Assembly: GCA_014238945.1 (NCBI GenBank)
Contig: JABAAB010000045.1
Span: 1-64,000 of the forward strand
Reading direction: 5' to 3'
From: Lysobacterales bacterium
Lineage (GTDB): Bacteria; Pseudomonadota; Gammaproteobacteria; Xanthomonadales; SZUA-36
DNA: 64,000 bases
Shown here: piece by piece, positions 18,571-28,007 of the stretch
Numbering within the stretch: the stretch's first letter is position 1
How the letters are laid out: each line of letters opens with the position of its first letter
The notes under the pieces: generated by a model
The model's input: only the letters and a program-made list of their open reading frames with translations
The model's database searches: none
Told to the model about the DNA's origin: nothing
Position numbers and translations under genes: made by a program

Positions 18571-20868
18571 ATGTTCAGTAAGGAACTTGAAATCACCATC
18601 AGCCAGGCCTATCAGGAGGCGCGTAGTGCACGTCACGAGTTCCTGACGGTGGAACACCTGTTGCTGGCCCTGTTGGATAATGGTTCCGCATTATCCGTGT
18701 TGAGCGCCTGTGGTGCGGACCTGTCCGGACTGGAGGCCGAGTTGAACAAGGTGTTGCGTGATACGGTCCCGGTGCTCGAAGCAGAGGATAATCGGGACAC
18801 ACAGCCGACCATTGGCTTTCAGCGGGTGTTGCAAAGAGCGCTTTACCATGTGCAGTCTGCCGGTAAACAGGAGGTCATCGGCCAGAATGTACTGGTGGCC
18901 ATCTTCAGTGAAAAAGACTCCTATGCCACGTATCTCCTGAACAAGTTTGATGTCACTCGTCTTGATGTCATTAACTACATTTCACACGGGATATCCCCGC
19001 TGCAGCGCGAGGCCGATTCGGCTACCGAAGAGTTGGCAACAGATACGCTGGAGGATGGCTCGGAGCCCAGAAGCAGTGCGCTGGACAGTTTTACCAGCAA
19101 CCTGAATGAAAAGGCAGTCGAAGGCCGGATTGATCCCTTGATCGGACGTCAGAGTGAAATCGAACGCACCATTCAGGTGCTGTGCCGAAGAAGGAAAAAC
19201 AACCCCCTGATGGTCGGTGAAGCCGGTGTTGGCAAGACCGCCATGGCCGAGGGACTGGCCCTCAGGATTACCGAGGGTAAAGTCCCCGAAGTGCTGGCAG
19301 ATGCCACCCTCTACTCACTGGATTTGGGTGCCTTGCTGGCGGGTACCAAGTACCGTGGTGATTTCGAGAAACGTCTTAAGGCCGTGCTGGCAGAATTGCA
19401 CCAGATTGATGGGGCAGTACTGTTCATCGACGAAATTCATACCATCATTGGCGCCGGTGCAGCGTCCGGTGGTGTGATGGATGCCTCCAACCTGATCAAG
19501 CCGGTGTTGGCTTCGGGTGAATTGCGTTGTATTGGTTCCACCACCTACCAGGAATTCCGGGGTGTATTTGAGAAGGACAGGGCACTGGCCCGGCGTTTTC
19601 AGAAGATCGATATCGTAGAACCCACAATTCAGGAAACCATCGAGATCCTGCGTGGATTGAAATCACGTTTTGAACAACACCACCAGGTCGAGTATTCCGA
19701 TGAGGCGCTGATTGCGGCCGCAGAACTCTCCGCCAGGCACATCAATGATCGTCATCTGCCCGACAAGGCCATCGATGTCATTGATGAGGCGGGTGCCCGA
19801 CAGCGAATGCTGCCTGAGGGTGAGCGCAAGAAATTGCTGGAAGAGCACGATATCGAGACGATTATCGCCCACATGGCCCGTATTCCGCACCGGCAGGTAT
19901 CCCATTCTGACCGGGATGCTCTGCGCAACCTGGAACGTGACCTGAAACTGACGGTTTTCGGCCAGGATGAGTCCATCAATGCACTGGCAACCGCCATCAA
20001 GATGTCCCGTTCCGGTCTGGGGGAGGAAGAAAAACCAATCGGATCTTTCCTGTTTGCCGGGCCGACTGGAGTAGGTAAAACAGAAGTTACGCGTCAACTG
20101 GCGTTGATCATGGGGATTGAACTGATCCGTTTTGATATGTCGGAATACATGGAAGCGCATTCTGTCTCGCGCCTGGTCGGTGCTCCACCCGGATACGTTG
20201 GCTTTGACCAGGGTGGTCTGCTGACTGAAGCGGTGACCCGCAATCCACACGCGGTCTTACTGTTGGATGAAATCGAAAAGGCCCACCCGGATGTTTACAA
20301 CATCCTGCTGCAAATCATGGATCATGGAAAACTGACCGATACCAATGGCAGGGAAGCCGATTTTCGTAATGTAATACTGGTCATGACTACCAATGCCGGC
20401 GCACAACAAAGTGCACGGCGTAGTATCGGCTTTACCGAGCAGGAACATGTGTCAGACTCCAGCGAGGCCATTCGCAGGACCTTCACACCGGAATTCCGTA
20501 ACCGCCTGGATGCCACCATCTACTTCAGCGCGCTCGCATTCAACGTGGTTCTGCAAATTGTCGACAAGTTTATTCTTGAGTTGGAAGCACAGTTATCCTT
20601 GAAGGATGTTGGTATTTCAGTTTCCATACCTGCTCGTGAGTGGCTTGCAGAACAGGGGTTTGATCTGGAAATGGGTGCACGTCCCATGAAACGGGTCATC
20701 CAGAGCCATATCAAGCGCCCACTTGCCGATGACCTGCTGTTCGGTGCCTTGTCAGAGGGTGGTGAAGTGGAAGTGACATTTTCAAGAAAAGACGGCGGAA
20801 ACCTGAATATCCGTACCAGGCCAAAACAGGAAACCCGCAAAGCCCTGCCGGCTTCGACTGACAGCTGA
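18571..20868 (+). CDS. clpA: ATP-dependent Clp protease ATP-binding subunit ClpA
   Basis: 765-aa AAA+ unfoldase of the ClpAP protease. It has an N-terminal double Clp-N repeat (residues 1-145) that binds ClpS, a first AAA module with Walker A G-E-A-G-V-G-K-T, a second with G-P-T-G-V-G-K-T, and a C-terminal D2-small domain. Length and motif order match ClpA rather than ClpB, since there is no long middle coiled coil. It lies in an operon with clpS. Confidence 0.97.
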   Translation: MFSKELEITISQAYQEARSARHEFLTVEHLLLALLDNGSALSVLSACGADLSGLEAELNKVLRDTVPVLEAEDNRDTQPTIGFQRVLQRALYHVQSAGKQEVIGQNVLVAIFSEKDSYATYLLNKFDVTRLDVINYISHGISPLQREADSATEELATDTLEDGSEPRSSALDSFTSNLNEKAVEGRIDPLIGRQSEIERTIQVLCRRRKNNPLMVGEAGVGKTAMAEGLALRITEGKVPEVLADATLYSLDLGALLAGTKYRGDFEKRLKAVLAELHQIDGAVLFIDEIHTIIGAGAASGGVMDASNLIKPVLASGELRCIGSTTYQEFRGVFEKDRALARRFQKIDIVEPTIQETIEILRGLKSRFEQHHQVEYSDEALIAAAELSARHINDRHLPDKAIDVIDEAGARQRMLPEGERKKLLEEHDIETIIAHMARIPHRQVSHSDRDALRNLERDLKLTVFGQDESINALATAIKMSRSGLGEEEKPIGSFLFAGPTGVGKTEVTRQLALIMGIELIRFDMSEYMEAHSVSRLVGAPPGYVGFDQGGLLTEAVTRNPHAVLLLDEIEKAHPDVYNILLQIMDHGKLTDTNGREADFRNVILVMTTNAGAQQSARRSIGFTEQEHVSDSSEAIRRTFTPEFRNRLDATIYFSALAFNVVLQIVDKFILELEAQLSLKDVGISVSIPAREWLAEQGFDLEMGARPMKRVIQSHIKRPLADDLLFGALSEGGEVEVTFSRKDGGNLNIRTRPKQETRKALPASTDS

Positions 20869-20882
20869 GTTTTGAGCAAATA

Positions 20883-21294
20883 CTAGCCGCAGATCTCATC
20901 AATTCGGGTGAGCGGGTTTTCACCTGCTAGTATTTCTTCATATCGGGGAGACATGCCTTCCGAATCGCAGAAATTCAGGGGTTTCATGATTACGCCGGGG
21001 CATAAGCCTTCTTTTTCCAGCGCTATGTACCCCCTTTTTCTGTCCCCCAGTTCATAGGAAATCTTTTCCTTTTCCTGAACAGGTAATAAAAAAGTCGCCA
21101 GGGACTCTGAAAACATTCTCCAGATAGGGTCGGGGAACAGGGTAATTTGTGATGTAAAAAATCGTAAGTACCACAGGCGATGATCACTTGAGTGGCCAGC
21201 TTCGATAGTTCTTGAATACGCCCCCGTACCAGTGGGCAAGGTTAACAAAGGGACTCGAGTCCCAGTCAGGTTTGCGCGCGGATAGGCGTTTGTC
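20883..21294 (-). pseudogene. Unrecognised ORF pair between infA and clpA, possible frameshift
   Basis: This 480-base gap holds no conserved gene. On the minus strand an ATG at 21292-21294 opens a 37-codon frame (M-D-K-R-L-S-A-R-K-P-D-W, with W-Y-G-G-V-F-K-N-Y) that stops around 21184. A second frame starting at or before 21248 runs to 20883 with protein-like composition (W-Y-L-R-F-F-T-S-Q, G-D-R-K-R-G-Y-I-A-L-E-K). The two could be one roughly 135-aa gene split by a one-base shift. Composition is more AT-rich than the neighbours. I recognise no family; in particular it is not Aat or Bpt, which often sit here. Confidence 0.3.
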
Positions 21295-21351
21295 CATCTG
21301 GCAACATCATGATTTTGGTTTTACCCGGCCCGCGCTGTTTTGGGTGTCAGA

Positions 21352-21570
21352 CTATTTCATACGGTAGGTAATACGACCTTTTGACAGGTCATAGGGGGTC
21401 AATTCCACTTTTACCTGGTCCCCGGTCAGGATTCTGATGTAATGTTTGCGCATTCTCCCGGAGATATGAGCGGTCACCACGTGGCCGTTTTCAAGTTCTA
21501 CCTTGAAGAGCGTATTGGGCAGAGTCTCGAGAACCTTGCCTTCCATTTCAATTACATCTTCTTTTGCCAT
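21352..21570 (-). CDS. infA: Translation initiation factor IF-1
   Basis: 72-aa OB-fold factor that binds the ribosomal A site during initiation. The sequence [13 protein letters not shown] through [11 protein letters not shown] is essentially canonical. The start is the ATG at 21568-21570; the longer in-frame reading to 21612 adds only non-conserved residues. It is convergent with clpA and divergent from the tRNA-Gly gene. Confidence 0.97.
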   Translation of the reverse strand: MAKEDVIEMEGKVLETLPNTLFKVELENGHVVTAHISGRMRKHYIRILTGDQVKVELTPYDLSKGRITYRMK

Positions 21571-21661
21571 GTGTTCCCATGCCGCCGTGTTGAGAAGGCC
21601 GTATTGTGCCACTCGCGGGCTGACTTCGGAAGGGGCAGGTGCAAATTAACTGTTATGCTGG

Positions 21662-21689
21662 TTGACACGGTGCCCGATTTGCTTAAAAT
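21662..21689 (+). promoter_or_regulatory. Sigma-70 promoter for tRNA-Gly
   Basis: Perfect TTGACA at 21662-21667, a 16-base spacer, and TAAAAT at 21684-21689, placed 13 bases before the tRNA 5' end. This is the clearest promoter in the window. Confidence 0.75.
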
Positions 21690-21702
21690 ACGCCACCTCA
21701 CT

Positions 21703-21778
<76 letters not shown>

Positions 21779-21785
21779 GATTACG

Positions 21786-21822
21786 AAACCCGGTACGGAC
21801 CCAATCCGAGCCGGGTTTTTTT
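21786..21822 (+). terminator. Rho-independent terminator after tRNA-Gly
   Basis: AACCCGG pairs with CCGGGTT around an imperfect inner stem and is followed by a run of seven T. It lies eight bases beyond the tRNA 3' end. Confidence 0.75.
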
Positions 21823-21850
21823 CTGCAGGTTGATTTTTATCCTTACACAC

Positions 21851-21880
21851 TTGGCATTTTTTGCCGCTGAATAGTAGAAT
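21851..21880 (+). promoter_or_regulatory. Sigma-70 promoter for tRNA-Cys
   Basis: TTGGCA at 21851-21856, an 18-base spacer, and TAGAAT at 21875-21880, followed by a GC-rich discriminator (AGCGCGCTC) typical of stringently controlled stable-RNA promoters. The tRNA begins about 40 bases further on. Confidence 0.65.
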
Positions 21881-21919
21881 AGCGCGCTCTCGGGAATTTG
21901 CCCGGGAACTCTTCCCCGA

Positions 21920-21993
21920 GGCCAGGTGGCAGAGTGGTTATGCTGCGGCCTGCAAAGCCGTCTACGCCGGTTCGATTCCGACCCTGGCCTCCA
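21920..21993 (+). tRNA. cysT-like: tRNA-Cys(GCA)
   Basis: 74-base cloverleaf. Acceptor GGCCAGG pairs with CCTGGCC, the anticodon loop CTGCAAA gives GCA, the T-arm contains GTTCGATTC, and CCA is encoded. Confidence 0.97.
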
Positions 21994-22038
21994 ATCCGAA
22001 TTCTCAATTTATCTCAGGATTTCTCTGAGGGACGTGTA

Positions 22039-23277
22039 CTACACATCGGTGGCTTCCCGGTCAGCGCGCGTCAGCATACTGAGCACGGCTAAATTGGCGG
22101 TTACATTTGCTGGTGTAAGAAACATATCGATAATCTGATCGAGCGCAATCAGGATACCGATGCCTTCGACCGGAAGATTCAGTGAAACATACAATGGTGC
22201 CATGATGAACAGGCCGCCACTGGGTATTCCCGGCGAATAGAAACTCAACAGTCCGATGGCGCCGGCAATGACCGCGATTTCAATTGGCCCAAGTTCGATG
22301 CCATACAGGCGGGCGATGAAATAGGTACCGCAGGCGCGTCCGATGGGCGATGCAAACTTGAAAATCGACACAGCAATGGGCAGGACGAAACCAGTAACCA
22401 CCGGCGACAATTTGAGTTCTTCGGCCGCTGTAAACATGGCCGGCAGCGATGCCAGTGACGACTTGGTGCTGAATCCTACGACCTGGGCAGGTGCACAGGC
22501 TCGTGCGAACACGGCCAGCGGCATGTGGCCTATGACGATGGCCAGCAAATAAAGTACAACAACTGCCACCACAATCAACCCGACGGTGAGCAGCAGGAAA
22601 TAGCCGATCGCACCGGCAGCAGCGATTCCCATGGTGGCAGCCATGGTGAGCATCAATGCAAATACGCCGATCGGCGCCACTGCCATGATCCATCTGATTA
22701 ATACGAACATCACTTCTTTGACAGCAGTAAAAAATCGCAACAGAAACTCACGGCCCGGGTGGGCGATGCGTGCCATTGCAGAAGCGAACAAGGCCACGAA
22801 CACGATCACGGGCAGCATCGAGGAATCAACCACCGCCTTGAACGGATTTGACGGGATCAGGTCAACCAGCCAGTCGCGAAAAGGAGGCAGCGTCACGGAT
22901 GCTGTGTCCAGGGTTGCGCCTGGTGCTCTCAATGCATCGATGGTTGCCGCGTCGAACTGCAGCAGTGCCAGCAATGGCGGTGCCGTGAGTGCTGTAAAAA
23001 CACAGACAGACGCCACCATCAACACGAATAATCCGACCGTCTTCCCACCGAGGTTGGCAGCGAACCCTTGTTCATGATCGCCAGCAATTGCCGTGATCAG
23101 CAACGAGACGATCAGCGGTACCACGGTCATGCTGATCGCGTTGACCCACAGTGTGCCGACTGGTTCCACAAATAGAGGAATTGAACTGAGTGAATCGTTG
23201 GGCCAAAGTGAGATCACTATTCCACTCACCAGTCCCAGAACGAGGCCAACCAGAATGCGGGTGGTCAGTGACATCAT
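22039..23277 (-). CDS. Dicarboxylate/amino acid:cation symporter (DAACS family)
   Basis: 412-aa inner-membrane transporter with about eight hydrophobic segments and the re-entrant-loop region of the GltP/DctA family (S-T-K-S-S-L-A-S-L-P near residue 270, corresponding to the serine-rich hairpin). Family members import glutamate, aspartate, C4-dicarboxylates or neutral amino acids with Na+ or H+. It sits next to an Ldh-family reductase and a proline-racemase-family enzyme, so an imino-acid or related substrate is a reasonable guess. The stop lies 45 bases beyond tRNA-Cys on the opposite strand. Confidence 0.87.
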   Translation of the reverse strand: MMSLTTRILVGLVLGLVSGIVISLWPNDSLSSIPLFVEPVGTLWVNAISMTVVPLIVSLLITAIAGDHEQGFAANLGGKTVGLFVLMVASVCVFTALTAPPLLALLQFDAATIDALRAPGATLDTASVTLPPFRDWLVDLIPSNPFKAVVDSSMLPVIVFVALFASAMARIAHPGREFLLRFFTAVKEVMFVLIRWIMAVAPIGVFALMLTMAATMGIAAAGAIGYFLLLTVGLIVVAVVVLYLLAIVIGHMPLAVFARACAPAQVVGFSTKSSLASLPAMFTAAEELKLSPVVTGFVLPIAVSIFKFASPIGRACGTYFIARLYGIELGPIEIAVIAGAIGLLSFYSPGIPSGGLFIMAPLYVSLNLPVEGIGILIALDQIIDMFLTPANVTANLAVLSMLTRADREATDV

Positions 23278-23431
23278 TGCCTAATCTCCATTTATGACTA
23301 TTGCAGAGGCACGATGAGGGGAGCCGCTGAACTTAATATTTAGGAATTGGATCTCATCAAAATCATCACCTGTCTTATTACATGCTTATTCACCTGGCTC
23401 ATCCAGCAAGTCACCAGCAAGGGCAAAAAAA

Positions 23432-24439
23432 TTAACCCTGGGTGAGACTTTGCAGCGTTTCCCACAATGTCTGTGAAACCGATACCCCGTCTTTGGCCAC
23501 TTTGCGGGAGCGTTGCAGGCGGCCGTCACCAGGAATTCGTGCGTATCCATTGGATTCAAATTCAGCGAGCAACGGCTCAAGACGTTCGCAGAAATGTTCG
23601 CCATAGGCCACTCCCGGGTCGAATGCAATGACCATTTGACCACCATTGGCAGATGCGGCACCGGGAATATCCGGCGACTCGTCTTCGAGAGAAAAATGTC
23701 CACCCGTTAAAGCACCGGCCAGGATTTCGATCATCAAAGCGATTGCGCTTCCCTTGTGTTGGCCAAATGGCAGTACCGTATTACTCTCCGCGACCAATTG
23801 TGCATCACAAGTCGGTTGGCCGCAGGAATCCAGGCCTATTGGCTGCTCAAACACCTCTCCCTTTTCAGCAGCCAGGCGAATGTCCGATATTGCCATGACG
23901 CTGGCTGCCTGGTCCCATACTATCGGTGGCCGGTCGTTCCTCGGGCATGCAAACGCCATCGGATTGGTACCAAAGATTTTCCTGGTTCCACCCCATGGAA
24001 CCATCCAGCAACGTGTCGTAATACAGGTAATTGCCACGAAACCAGCTAAAGCGAGGCGTTCAACGTCTGAGCGTAGCGCAGAAATATGGTGTGCATTATG
24101 CAAGCAAAGAGCGGCGACTCCCGCTTTGCTGGTCATCCACTTGAAGGTATCGAGGGATTTGCTTAATGCCACCGGGGCAAAGCCGTTATCACCGTCTACC
24201 GACAGCAATGATGGGGTGATCATTTTCCAGCTGGGATTGGCTTCTCCATTGACCCAGTCAGACTGCATGGAAGAAACATAGTTGGGCAGCATCGCCAGCC
24301 CATGGCTTTCCGGTCCGTCACGTTGCGCATCCACTATCCTCGCAGCCAGAATACTTGCACCGTCTTCATTGACGCCGCTTCGGGTCAATATTGAAAAAGC
24401 CAGGCTAAATACATTTTCGAGTGTTAGTTTCTTGGTCAT
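23432..24439 (-). CDS. Ldh/malate dehydrogenase-like oxidoreductase, possible delta-1-pyrroline-2-carboxylate reductase
   Basis: 335-aa member of the NAD(P)-dependent Ldh2/YlbC/DpkA family, which reduces 2-oxoacids or cyclic imines. Family hallmarks include S-H-G-L-A-M-L-P near residue 55, H-N-A-H-H-I-S-A-L near 115, N-P-M-A-F-A-C-P near 160, and K-G-S-A-I-A-L-M-I-E near 225. Pairing with a proline-racemase-family enzyme suggests reduction of delta-1-pyrroline-2-carboxylate to proline, as in hydroxyproline dehydration pathways. That function is inferred from context. It is followed after 154 bases by the symporter gene, so the two are probably one operon. Confidence 0.8.
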   Translation of the reverse strand: MTKKLTLENVFSLAFSILTRSGVNEDGASILAARIVDAQRDGPESHGLAMLPNYVSSMQSDWVNGEANPSWKMITPSLLSVDGDNGFAPVALSKSLDTFKWMTSKAGVAALCLHNAHHISALRSDVERLALAGFVAITCITTRCWMVPWGGTRKIFGTNPMAFACPRNDRPPIVWDQAASVMAISDIRLAAEKGEVFEQPIGLDSCGQPTCDAQLVAESNTVLPFGQHKGSAIALMIEILAGALTGGHFSLEDESPDIPGAASANGGQMVIAFDPGVAYGEHFCERLEPLLAEFESNGYARIPGDGRLQRSRKVAKDGVSVSQTLWETLQSLTQG

Positions 24440-24573
24440 TGTTTTTCGGGTTGGTGGCGAACATCAAGTGAGGTTAAATATCTTCCCGTTTGTGTGGACA
24501 GTCAATCCCGATGCAACGAGTGGATTCGAGTCCAGATTGCTGGTAGCCAGGGTTAGTGACCGCTGGGAAAATA

Positions 24574-24589
24574 TACACTATCCAGTGTA
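24574..24589. promoter_or_regulatory. Palindromic operator candidate TACACT-n4-AGTGTA
   Basis: A perfect 6-bp inverted repeat with a 4-base spacer lies in the 243-base gap between the divergent reductase and racemase-family genes, flanked by AT-rich sequence. Its size and position fit a regulator dimer site (for instance GntR or LysR type). No regulator gene is seen nearby. Confidence 0.4.
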
Positions 24590-24682
24590 ATGTATCTCAG
24601 GTGTTTGGCTTGTGGCAGTGTTCAGTAGAATTTGAGATGCCAGCAAGTACACGATTTCCAGTTAGCCAGGAGTCAATTCGAT

Positions 24683-25717
24683 ATGCGTTGGAGTAGAACC
24701 TTTACCGTAATCGGTATGCACGCGGAAGGCGAGGTGGGTGACGTATTGGTTGGTGGAATTGTGGATGTGCCCGGTAATACCATGTTCGAAAAAATGAAGT
24801 ATCTCGAACAGCAGGAAGACGAGATTCGGCAGATGTTAATTTTTGAACCCCGTGGTGGCCCAAGTACTGCTGTCAATGTATTGCTTCCGCCGACGGACCC
24901 CCGTGCAGATTTTGGCTATGTCATCATGGAGGCAACAAAATATCCGGTGATGTCGGGTTCAAATACAATGTGTGTTGCGACAGCGATACTTGAAACCGGC
25001 ATGATGCCCATGGTCGAGCCTCAGACCTTGTTGACCCTGGAATCCCCTGCTGGGCTGATAGAGGCCCTATGCCACTGCCAGGATGGCAAGGTCAGGAAAG
25101 TAGAGCTCACGAATCAACCTTCATTCGTTGTGTCACGCGACCTTGCTATTGACGTAGCGGGTTATGGAAACCTGCGCGTAGATGTGTGCTTTGGTGGTAT
25201 TTTCTTTGCCTTTCTCGATGCCGTGGACCTTGGTTTCAAGGTTCAATCAACCGAAGCGGCTGAGCTGGTGCGTGCCGGTATAGCAATACGCGATGCCTGT
25301 CGTGCGCAGTTTGAACCTGCGCACCCCGACAACCCCGAAATCCGATCGATTCAGAACGTTGGTTTCACCGGACCGGTGGAGCGTACCGCCGATGGGATAA
25401 TCTCGCGCAATGCAATGGTCATTGGTCACGGCCGCCTGGACCGCTGTCCAACGGGAACAGGAACGTCAGCGCGTCTTGCTTTGTTGCACCTCAGAAATGA
25501 AATTGAAGTTAATGAGACCCTGATACATCTGTCTCCATTTGACACACGCTTTGAAGCAAGGGTGATCGGGGAGGCACAGGTTGGGAGTTACCCGGGAGTC
25601 GTGACCACGGTGGCGGGACAGGCGTGGATCAACAGCATCAAACAACATGGGTTCGATCCGACGGACCCGTTCAAACAGGGCCACACACCGCCTGACATCT
25701 GGCTTAGCAAAGGATAA
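24683..25717 (+). CDS. Proline racemase superfamily protein with altered catalytic pair
   Basis: 344 aa from the ATG at 24683, which has GGAG upstream. It has the proline racemase/hydroxyproline epimerase fold. In classical members the first catalytic residue is Cys in M-C-G-H and the second is Cys in D-R-S-P-C-G-T-G. Here the first site reads M-S-G-S-N-T-M-C (Ser91) and the second D-R-C-P-T-G-T-G-T-S (Thr257, with Cys255 two residues earlier). A Cys/Thr arrangement is known for trans-3-hydroxyproline dehydratases; Ser/Thr is less usual. A dehydratase or another non-racemase reaction is therefore likely. It diverges from the reductase and symporter genes across the candidate operator. Confidence 0.82.
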   Translation: MRWSRTFTVIGMHAEGEVGDVLVGGIVDVPGNTMFEKMKYLEQQEDEIRQMLIFEPRGGPSTAVNVLLPPTDPRADFGYVIMEATKYPVMSGSNTMCVATAILETGMMPMVEPQTLLTLESPAGLIEALCHCQDGKVRKVELTNQPSFVVSRDLAIDVAGYGNLRVDVCFGGIFFAFLDAVDLGFKVQSTEAAELVRAGIAIRDACRAQFEPAHPDNPEIRSIQNVGFTGPVERTADGIISRNAMVIGHGRLDRCPTGTGTSARLALLHLRNEIEVNETLIHLSPFDTRFEARVIGEAQVGSYPGVVTTVAGQAWINSIKQHGFDPTDPFKQGHTPPDIWLSKG

Positions 25718-25827
25718 TTGCACTGCTACTGTGTCGCCCACGAGCGTTCATCGGAGGATGTGTCGATCAGACAGCAAAGGCTGACTGGTCATTCGTGGGC
25801 ATCAGGCGGCGTATTCGGCAAATCTGG

Positions 25828-26676
25828 CTACTGCTGATTGCCTAACGCGACGCACAGTGCAATATTGTCATTGGCAATCCGTTGTATCGGCACTGTTCCC
25901 ATGAGACCGACAGACGGTATGACGTAGTCGATCCTGCCACTGTTGCAATCAAAAAACTCAACGTTGAGGGTTCCATCGCTGGTCCGCTCTATATCGGTGG
26001 TGGTATCGAACAACCCACCCGACGTCATGCTGATATCAAGCAAGGCCCCACCACCGACAATCGTACCCAATGCAGTCAGCCAACGATGACCGGCATGACC
26101 CAGTTGCGTCTCCGCGTCTTCATCCGGTAATACGGTATCGTAGGTAAACCAGGCCAAAGTCATGACACCGAGATCGGGAAACACGGTGATAAAAAAGCCC
26201 TGGCCATCGGTCGCCGGGTTGTACCAGGCATCATTGAGACCGGAATTGAGTGCAAACTCCGGCCGCTCGTCGAGGGTGATGTCGGCACAGCTGTAATAGT
26301 CTTGATGGTTTAATTGTAAAACGGCAGAGCCCAGCGGTTGCTCCGGTAGTGGAACGACCATCTGGTAAATACCGGCTTCAGGGGTAGGCTTCATCGCCAG
26401 CTTGGTGCGGGTGGCAAAATCGTCGTAGCTGATATAAACATGGGTGGTCTGCGTGTGCTTTACAGTCAGGTAAAAGGTGATCTCGATGTTGGTTCCAGCG
26501 GCATATGTAGCCACCGATGCGCCGGTCGGTTTATCACCACATGGCCCCGTGGTCAGATCGGTATCCGAGGTCCGTGCGGGAGGATCCTGCAAGACGATAT
26601 GCGCAAGTGCCGGCCATGACAGCAGCAGGGCGGCCAGCAGCACGATATGGACAACAGTATCCTTGCTGATCATCAT
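25828..26676 (-). CDS. Secreted LPMO-like protein with C-terminal beta domain
   Basis: About 282 aa from the ATG pair at 26676, which is preferred over the GTG at 26718. A signal peptide ends A-L-A before His, so the mature protein begins H-I-V-L-Q-D-P-P-A-R, the N-terminal-histidine arrangement of lytic polysaccharide monooxygenase-like copper proteins (the SCE4755 type as I recall it). Its first domain (about 110 residues) ends with Y-Y-S-C-A-D-I. A second domain follows with W-Y-N-P-A-T-D-G-Q-G-F-F-I-T-V and W-F-T-Y-D-T, a motif set seen as a C-terminal module in many secreted gammaproteobacterial proteins. Oxidative polysaccharide cleavage is possible but unproven. Confidence 0.65.
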   Translation of the reverse strand: MMISKDTVVHIVLLAALLLSWPALAHIVLQDPPARTSDTDLTTGPCGDKPTGASVATYAAGTNIEITFYLTVKHTQTTHVYISYDDFATRTKLAMKPTPEAGIYQMVVPLPEQPLGSAVLQLNHQDYYSCADITLDERPEFALNSGLNDAWYNPATDGQGFFITVFPDLGVMTLAWFTYDTVLPDEDAETQLGHAGHRWLTALGTIVGGGALLDISMTSGGLFDTTTDIERTSDGTLNVEFFDCNSGRIDYVIPSVGLMGTVPIQRIANDNIALCVALGNQQ

Positions 26677-26885
26677 GAACTTGGGTTGTGACTCCTTCAA
26701 GTGGGTGTTTGAGTGCACGTAATATCATAATTATAGGGTGTTTTTAATTTAAGAATGCCAGGATTTCGGAGACATGGAAGAATCTGTCCCGGTCACTTTT
26801 TGAGACGCAACACCATTACCCCATACAAACAAACCCAGTGAAATTCGGTACACTGATAGCAGCCAATATGATGTTCCCTTATTAG

Positions 26886-27947
26886 ATGTACCAATCCGAT
26901 GTGATAATCAGGCAGATTAAGGAAAGCAGTGCCAGCAGCCTGCTGATACGTGTCTTGATGATTACCCTGATGTCGTTACCTGGAATCCTGCTCGCTGAAG
27001 ACCAGGAAGATAATGCAGGGGTAACCACTCAGGAAAATGAGGAGGTGAAAGACGAAGACATCCTGGACTGGCACAAACGCCAGGTCGATACCCAGGTGCA
27101 GCGCGCAACCCAGTGGGTGGATTCCTTTTTCAGGGATCCGAATTACGAGGCCGATGTCGCAAGCAGTCAGTTCCGTCTGAGACCTGAACTGTATTACCGC
27201 GACCAACAGGGTTCAAAGTTCCGTTTGAAGGCATCTTTGAAACTCAGGCTGCCCAATGTCAGCCGTAAGGTCAGCCTGGTCGTGGGTAATCACTCAGACA
27301 ACGAAAATTCCGGGGGATCAGTTGATGATTCGCTCGATGAAACCGTTTTGGGTCTGCAGTTTTTCGGCAAACTGCGTAAAAACTGGCACACCAGTTTGAG
27401 CGCCGGGTTAAAATTTAACGAGTTTGCTTTTTTTGCGGGACCCAGGGCACGCTATGACAAGGCCATCACTGAGAGATCATCCTTTCGCTTTACCCAGGCT
27501 GTGCGTTGGCAAACAAACAACCACTGGCAATTCATATCCCGTGTGGATTTGAACTATGCTTTCAGCGATCATTTTTACTTTCGTCAAACCGTTGACGGCC
27601 GTTGGCGGGGTGAGAAAAGTGATGAGGAGGGCTATCGCACGAGGATTTCAAGTTTTGTAACTCAGGGACTTAATGACGCGTCTGGCTTGCAATACGAGTT
27701 TAGCACCATATTTCATACCCGTCCCGCAACCCACGTTGACTCGTACACGGTGTCCTTGCGATACCGCAAGCGGTCATCAAAGCAATGGCTGTACTATGAG
27801 ATTGTTCCACAGTTCGCATTTGAAGATGAATTCGATTACAAGGCCAACCCGGGAATTCGTTTACGTCTGGAGTTTTTCTATGGTGCAGATGAGCATTCCA
27901 AGATTCTGAAACATGAAATGGAAGATACAGAGGATTTTAGATGGTAA
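26886..27947 (+). CDS. Predicted outer-membrane beta-barrel protein
   Basis: 353 aa with a cleavable signal peptide (hydrophobic 18-36). An acidic, charged segment (residues 37-90) follows. The rest is a run of amphipathic alternating strands rich in aromatic residues and arginine (F-R-L-R-P-E-L-Y-Y-R-D, W-H-T-S-L-S-A-G-L-K-F, S-Y-T-V-S-L-R-Y-R-K). It ends D-F-R-W, an aromatic C-terminus near the usual barrel signal. No named family is recognised. It is first of three co-directional genes of envelope proteins that converge on module A. Confidence 0.65.
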   Translation: MYQSDVIIRQIKESSASSLLIRVLMITLMSLPGILLAEDQEDNAGVTTQENEEVKDEDILDWHKRQVDTQVQRATQWVDSFFRDPNYEADVASSQFRLRPELYYRDQQGSKFRLKASLKLRLPNVSRKVSLVVGNHSDNENSGGSVDDSLDETVLGLQFFGKLRKNWHTSLSAGLKFNEFAFFAGPRARYDKAITERSSFRFTQAVRWQTNNHWQFISRVDLNYAFSDHFYFRQTVDGRWRGEKSDEEGYRTRISSFVTQGLNDASGLQYEFSTIFHTRPATHVDSYTVSLRYRKRSSKQWLYYEIVPQFAFEDEFDYKANPGIRLRLEFFYGADEHSKILKHEMEDTEDFRW

Positions 27948-28007
27948 CCGGGAACCAAACATATACACGGTGTTCCAAAAGAACCAGCGTACCCGGCGGA
28001 TGAAATT

